DNA of 7,833 nt from Holosporales bacterium (lineage in GTDB: Bacteria > Pseudomonadota > Alphaproteobacteria > BNTO01). The translations under genes were made by a program, and so were the position numbers. The notes beneath the pieces were generated by a model that saw nothing but the letters and a program-made list of their open reading frames with translations, was not told where the DNA came from and ran no database searches. The stretch's first letter is position 1. Every line of letters begins with the position of its first letter. The DNA lies in the NCBI GenBank assembly GCA_031257945.1, contig JAIRNU010000048.1, positions 1 to 7,833 of the forward strand. Reading direction: 5' to 3'. Of the stretch, positions 5,328 through 7,833 are shown piece after piece.

Positions 5328-6378
5328 AGTTAACTTTGATCCCCTTGGCCCAATGCCTGATATTAGCGAATCCGTTGGTTGACAGGATTGTATAGCTTGG
5401 GTAATAAGCATAAGCGCACTGCGTTCTAATGGTAATTTTATGGGAAACAAAAAATTCAACACCAATGCCAGCGACCACCCCGACGCTAGTTTTCTCTCCG
5501 ATAAATGCTAGTTTTTGAGTGTTTAAGTCGTCTTTTGGGGCCAGAGTCTCTGGTTTCCATAAAGCCGAAGTATCTGAGGCCCATTGGTTAGTACAGTAGT
5601 ATAGTGTTAAGCCATCTGTCTCTATATTATCATCTATTACTTCCACATGGCTTTTATTGATAGTCGCCCCAAGTATCGAAAACACATATAACCTGTCTTT
5701 TACTATTCTCCCGACTCGAAAGTGCACATCAGCGGAGAAATTATTTTTTAAAAGAATGTACTGATTCAAAAGGATATTCCCTCCAAAAAACAAAGATTGT
5801 GTAAGAGTTTTGAGAATAGAAAATTTTTCATGTAGTGTGATAGTGCCGTCTTGCGCCGGTGTCGTTCGCATTTCCTGCGGAGCATCCCCGTCGAACAAGT
5901 GTATCTGTACTTTTTGCTCTACTTTAAATGACGATACGCCAAGGGAAATTTCGGCGGCCGCTAGGAAGGCCTCGTGCCTAAAAAAGTATGAACCAATTAC
6001 TATTGACACCTGGTGATCATCATTTGTCTTATCGTACAAATTAGACGGGGCACACTGAAGTAAAACATTAAAAAAATCGCTTGGCAGCCCAATTAAAAAC
6101 CATTTCTTATCTCCAGTAGGATTTTGGGCATACTGGTTATATATTTCCGCTAGTGCGTCTGAGTAAAATTCCTTTATTTTACAATTCCAATAGGCCTCTT
6201 CCCCCAAATTTATTGTGTTTGTAGTCAAATTCTTCTGGAAATTAACTCCGACGTATATTTGCGGGGAACATGACTGGCCTAAAAAAAGGCACATAATTAA
6301 CAGTATGCCCCCATGGAGCAGCTTCCTCCCCCAATCCCTCGCGAGCCTGATTTTTTTGCGTAATCCCAAGGTGAACAT
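5305..6378 (-). CDS. Outer membrane beta-barrel protein, second gene of pair
   Basis: A 357-residue probable outer membrane protein. A basic N-region (1-22) leads into a hydrophobic core GGILLIMCLFLG (23-34), with probable signal cleavage near S36-S38. The mature protein starts with a barrel-like strand, QIYVGVNFQKNL. Alternating amphipathic strands recur, such as GVVAGIGVEFFVSHKITIRT near the C-terminus, and the chain ends in LLWRF: a terminal Phe preceded by alternating hydrophobics, the usual BAM recognition signal. C37 does not sit in a proper lipobox. The style (short barrel, long variable loops, Gly-rich penultimate strand) suits the surface-antigen or OmpA-like porin families of Rickettsiales, but the sequence is too divergent to name. 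The ATG follows the upstream barrel stop by three bases, implying coupled translation. The stop overlaps anmK on the other strand. Confidence 0.75.
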   Translation of the reverse strand: MFTLGLRKKIRLARDWGRKLLHGGILLIMCLFLGQSCSPQIYVGVNFQKNLTTNTINLGEEAYWNCKIKEFYSDALAEIYNQYAQNPTGDKKWFLIGLPSDFFNVLLQCAPSNLYDKTNDDHQVSIVIGSYFFRHEAFLAAAEISLGVSSFKVEQKVQIHLFDGDAPQEMRTTPAQDGTITLHEKFSILKTLTQSLFFGGNILLNQYILLKNNFSADVHFRVGRIVKDRLYVFSILGATINKSHVEVIDDNIETDGLTLYYCTNQWASDTSALWKPETLAPKDDLNTQKLAFIGEKTSVGVVAGIGVEFFVSHKITIRTQCAYAYYPSYTILSTNGFANIRHWAKGIKVNFSLLWRF

Positions 6379-6381
6379 ATG

Positions 6382-7431
6382 CTAAAACCGTCTCCCGAAA
6401 CCTAAAGAAATACAATTATCGATGTCCTGGCTTCTTAGTGCATACTCCAGCGGCAACTCGTTAAAATCAAGGGTTTGATCAGAAAATAGCTTTAACTTAT
6501 TCGCGAAGCCAAAGTCGCACTCATATTCCAACCGCATAAACCAATTTTGTTGCAAGTCATGTTCTACGCCGAGCCCTAGATTCATGGAGAATGCGAAAGT
6601 CCTATCCGCTAGCGTGCTATACTCTACAAGACGGGGAAAGGCGTTAAAGATGGGTTGTACCTCGCCCTGATCGTCAAAACGCCTCATAGAGATATCATTT
6701 TCCACCAAAATACTGAATTTATCGAATACGTATTGGTGAACTCCAATTCCGATTTTAAAGTAGGTTAAAGTACGTTTTGATGGAAAAAACCCGATGCGAA
6801 TTGATGCATCTATAGCTACATTTTTCGCGCATGTAACATCTGTTGAAAAAGAGCTTGAACCAGAAAATCCATGCCGATAGAAAAACGTAATATCGGCAAA
6901 GTGGAGTAGCGGCATTTGTTGCGAAACATCTTTCATTTTGATTTTGGAGTATTTAATTTCGACTTCGCAGCCTACATAAAAATTCTCCGGCAGGGAGATG
7001 TTTCTTCCGGCCCAAATTGATACTCCAGTGCCAGTGTGCCATTTATCGAACAGTATTTTTTCCGCATTTTGTACGAGAAATAGGTTGTTAAAATACTCCT
7101 CTTTTTTGATAACTTCCCTGTTTATTGCGCTGTAAAAATCTGAAAGCGCGGAGGAAACCTTAGACACATTATCCTCTAGCCATTTTGATAATGGATTTGT
7201 CCAAAAAATCTTAGGCAGTACATAGCGCTGTGCAATGCTTCCACCAAGGTACGCGCTATATCCTTGGTTATAGAAAAAAGCAATGGCCCAAAAAACAAGA
7301 TTTTTGCAGAGTTTTACGCGTAGTTTGCCAATAAGGTAACAGCGCGAGGCGCGGGGCGCTGTGCTACCTCTCGACGCCAAAACCCTGGGGGGCGGGCGTT
7401 TGAGGAAATTATCAAGGAACCGCTTAACCAA
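6382..7431 (-). CDS. Outer membrane beta-barrel protein, first gene of pair, irregular 5' end
   Basis: A 349-codon frame encoding a probable outer membrane barrel. A signal-like core LVFWAIAFFY (45-54) ends in Y-S-A60, the likely cleavage site, but it is preceded by an unusually long, Pro- and Arg-rich N-region. The frame opens with TTG, with no ATG or GTG before the signal core. The mature part has a helical or loop segment (65-115), then amphipathic strands, a Gly-rich strand MNLGLGVEHDLQQNWFMRLEYECDFG typical of the penultimate strands of OMP_b-brl-type barrels (shown here as 26 residues only in part: GLGVEHDLQQNWFMRLEY), and a C-terminal LGFGRRF with the final Phe expected for BAM. It is probably an old paralogue of the gene that follows it, by layout rather than by close identity. 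The odd start region contains a strong palindrome and a G6/C6 tract, so the annotated start is uncertain. Confidence 0.7.
   Translation of the reverse strand: MVKRFLDNFLKRPPPRVLASRGSTAPRASRCYLIGKLRVKLCKNLVFWAIAFFYNQGYSAYLGGSIAQRYVLPKIFWTNPLSKWLEDNVSKVSSALSDFYSAINREVIKKEEYFNNLFLVQNAEKILFDKWHTGTGVSIWAGRNISLPENFYVGCEVEIKYSKIKMKDVSQQMPLLHFADITFFYRHGFSGSSSFSTDVTCAKNVAIDASIRIGFFPSKRTLTYFKIGIGVHQYVFDKFSILVENDISMRRFDDQGEVQPIFNAFPRLVEYSTLADRTFAFSMNLGLGVEHDLQQNWFMRLEYECDFGFANKLKLFSDQTLDFNELPLEYALRSQDIDNCISLGFGRRF
7335..7368. repeat. GC-rich REP-like palindrome inside the barrel gene's N-terminal codons
   Basis: Arms GGTA-ACAGCGC (7335-7345) and GCGCTGT-gc-TACC (7356-7368) pair over eleven positions with a two-base bulge; the loop is ten bases and itself GC-rich. 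The stretch is much richer in GC than its neighbours. It encodes the STAPRASRCYL part of the long N-region upstream of the signal core. It resembles REP-type repeats or the palindromic elements that Rickettsia genomes insert into coding frames. Confidence 0.55.
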
Positions 7432-7455
7432 TATTGCTTTGCTATTTTATAGCTC

Positions 7456-7464
7456 TCCCCCTCC
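7456..7464 (-). promoter_or_regulatory. Strong Shine-Dalgarno without a matching start codon
   Basis: On the minus strand GGAGGGGGA lies about 24 bases before the TTG used for the barrel gene, too far for efficient use. At normal spacing (about nine bases) the only near-start is ATA at 7443-7445, in a different register from the barrel frame. A GTG at 7464-7466 overlaps the site and shares the ATA register. The site hints that the original start has been lost or shifted. Confidence 0.35.
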
Positions 7465-7547
7465 ACGAGGATGTTGTAACATTTCAATACAAAAATAAAG
7501 GCTATTTGTCCGTGGCTCTTGGCTTGCTCTAGCTGAGAAAAAACCAG

Positions 7548-7555
7548 CCCCCCCC
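7548..7555. repeat. Homopolymer C8 tract upstream of the barrel operon
   Basis: Eight consecutive C on the plus strand, flanked on both sides by CCAG/AGCC-like sequence, in the 163-bp gap between the barrel operon and the IS1-like fragment. Such tracts are prone to slippage. It could lie at the boundary of the IS element. No promoter could be identified in the gap. Confidence 0.4.
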
Positions 7556-7594
7556 AGCCCTAAGATTATCTCGTTAATACTTTATTAGAGACTG

Positions 7595-7833
7595 CTAAGC
7601 GAAAAGTTGGTGAAAGGTCTCCACCAGTTTCTCAAACAACCCACCGTGATGCACGTGGTACAACAGTAGTAGCGACAAATCGACCATTTCAACGCTTCTT
7701 GACGTGATTTTACTCCGTCTTCTAAAACGACCTACGTAATGCCTCGTATTACTGTTATCTTGCTCAATGGGGAAAGTCAGATCCTTACCAGTATATAGCT
7801 TCCATTCCGGGATTAGCTGATGGTACGCCTCAT
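7595..7833 (-). CDS. IS1-family transposase, C-terminal fragment (partial, cut by right edge)
   Basis: The minus-strand frame is open from the window edge (first full codon at 7831) to a TAG at 7595-7597, giving the last 78 residues. The segment LTFPIEQDNSNTRHYVGRFR (19-38) followed by RRSKITSRSVEMVDLSLLLL matches the C-terminal part of IS1-type DDE transposases, where the Glu of I-E-x-x-N-x-x-x-R is thought to complete the catalytic triad. The sequence suits the eukaryote-symbiont branch of IS1-like elements found in Rickettsiales. The fragment shows no stop or frameshift. The element's end should lie in 7498-7594, perhaps starting at GGCTATTTGTCC (7500), but the partner inverted repeat is outside the window, so this cannot be confirmed. 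Upstream insertion may have affected the barrel operon's promoter. Confidence 0.85.
   Translation of the reverse strand, partial: EAYHQLIPEWKLYTGKDLTFPIEQDNSNTRHYVGRFRRRSKITSRSVEMVDLSLLLLYHVHHGGLFEKLVETFHQLFA

Noticed and set aside
5126..5465. Minus- and plus-strand frames over the 3' ends of anmK and the barrel gene
   Set aside because: They are shadows of the two real genes in other registers and have no independent support.
1..7833. CRISPR array, rRNA or tRNA genes, riboswitch
   Set aside because: No regularly spaced repeat array, no rRNA-like stretch, no complete tRNA cloverleaf and no recognisable riboswitch core was seen by reading both strands.

Overview
The window looks like part of the chromosome of an alphaproteobacterium of the order Rickettsiales, or a similar intracellular symbiont. 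The grounds are a DUF3576-type lipoprotein of alphaproteobacterial character, an IS1-like transposase of the kind common in such genomes, a pair of eight-strand-style outer membrane barrel genes, moderately AT-rich composition (judged by eye), loosely packed genes, and repeat or mobile debris at both edges. The family or genus cannot be fixed from this sequence alone.

Left part (1-1447): the C-terminal tail of an Rpn/PD-(D/E)XK transposase-like nuclease enters from the left edge. Two small minus-strand genes follow, each starting with a clean signal peptide and a good ribosome binding site. Between them lies a short (about 130 bp) non-autonomous element with inverted ends and a CTAG target duplication. 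The 272 bp after the second small gene hold a nested hairpin and a candidate promoter.

Centre (1448-3962): a DUF3576 lipoprotein gene on the plus strand converges on rlmE (23S rRNA 2'-O-methyltransferase); three G-rich 9-bp repeats lie between them. rlmE follows frr (ribosome recycling factor) on the minus strand, with about 100 bp between them that contains a small hydrophobic overlapping frame. The 542 bp upstream of frr contain no convincing gene. They hold a 14-bp perfect inverted repeat about 180 bp apart, with a hairpin between the arms, so this may be a second MITE-like element or a regulatory structure.

Right part (3963-7833): a divergent anhydro-N-acetylmuramic acid kinase (anmK) keeps the catalytic Asp motif but has a rewritten ATP loop and an extra low-complexity tail. 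It runs tail to tail into a two-gene minus-strand operon of outer membrane beta-barrel proteins, overlapping the second by 23 bp. The first barrel gene has a disturbed 5' end: no ATG, a strong GC-rich palindrome inside the reading frame, a G6/C6 tract, and a strong Shine-Dalgarno with no matching start. An IS1-family transposase fragment upstream of it runs off the right edge.

The housekeeping genes (frr, rlmE, anmK) serve ribosome recycling, rRNA methylation and cell-wall recycling. The lipoprotein, the two barrels and the small secreted proteins belong to the envelope. No complete new defence or biosynthetic system is visible. The most interesting material is the small palindromic and mobile DNA, the altered AnmK, and the start region of the first barrel gene.
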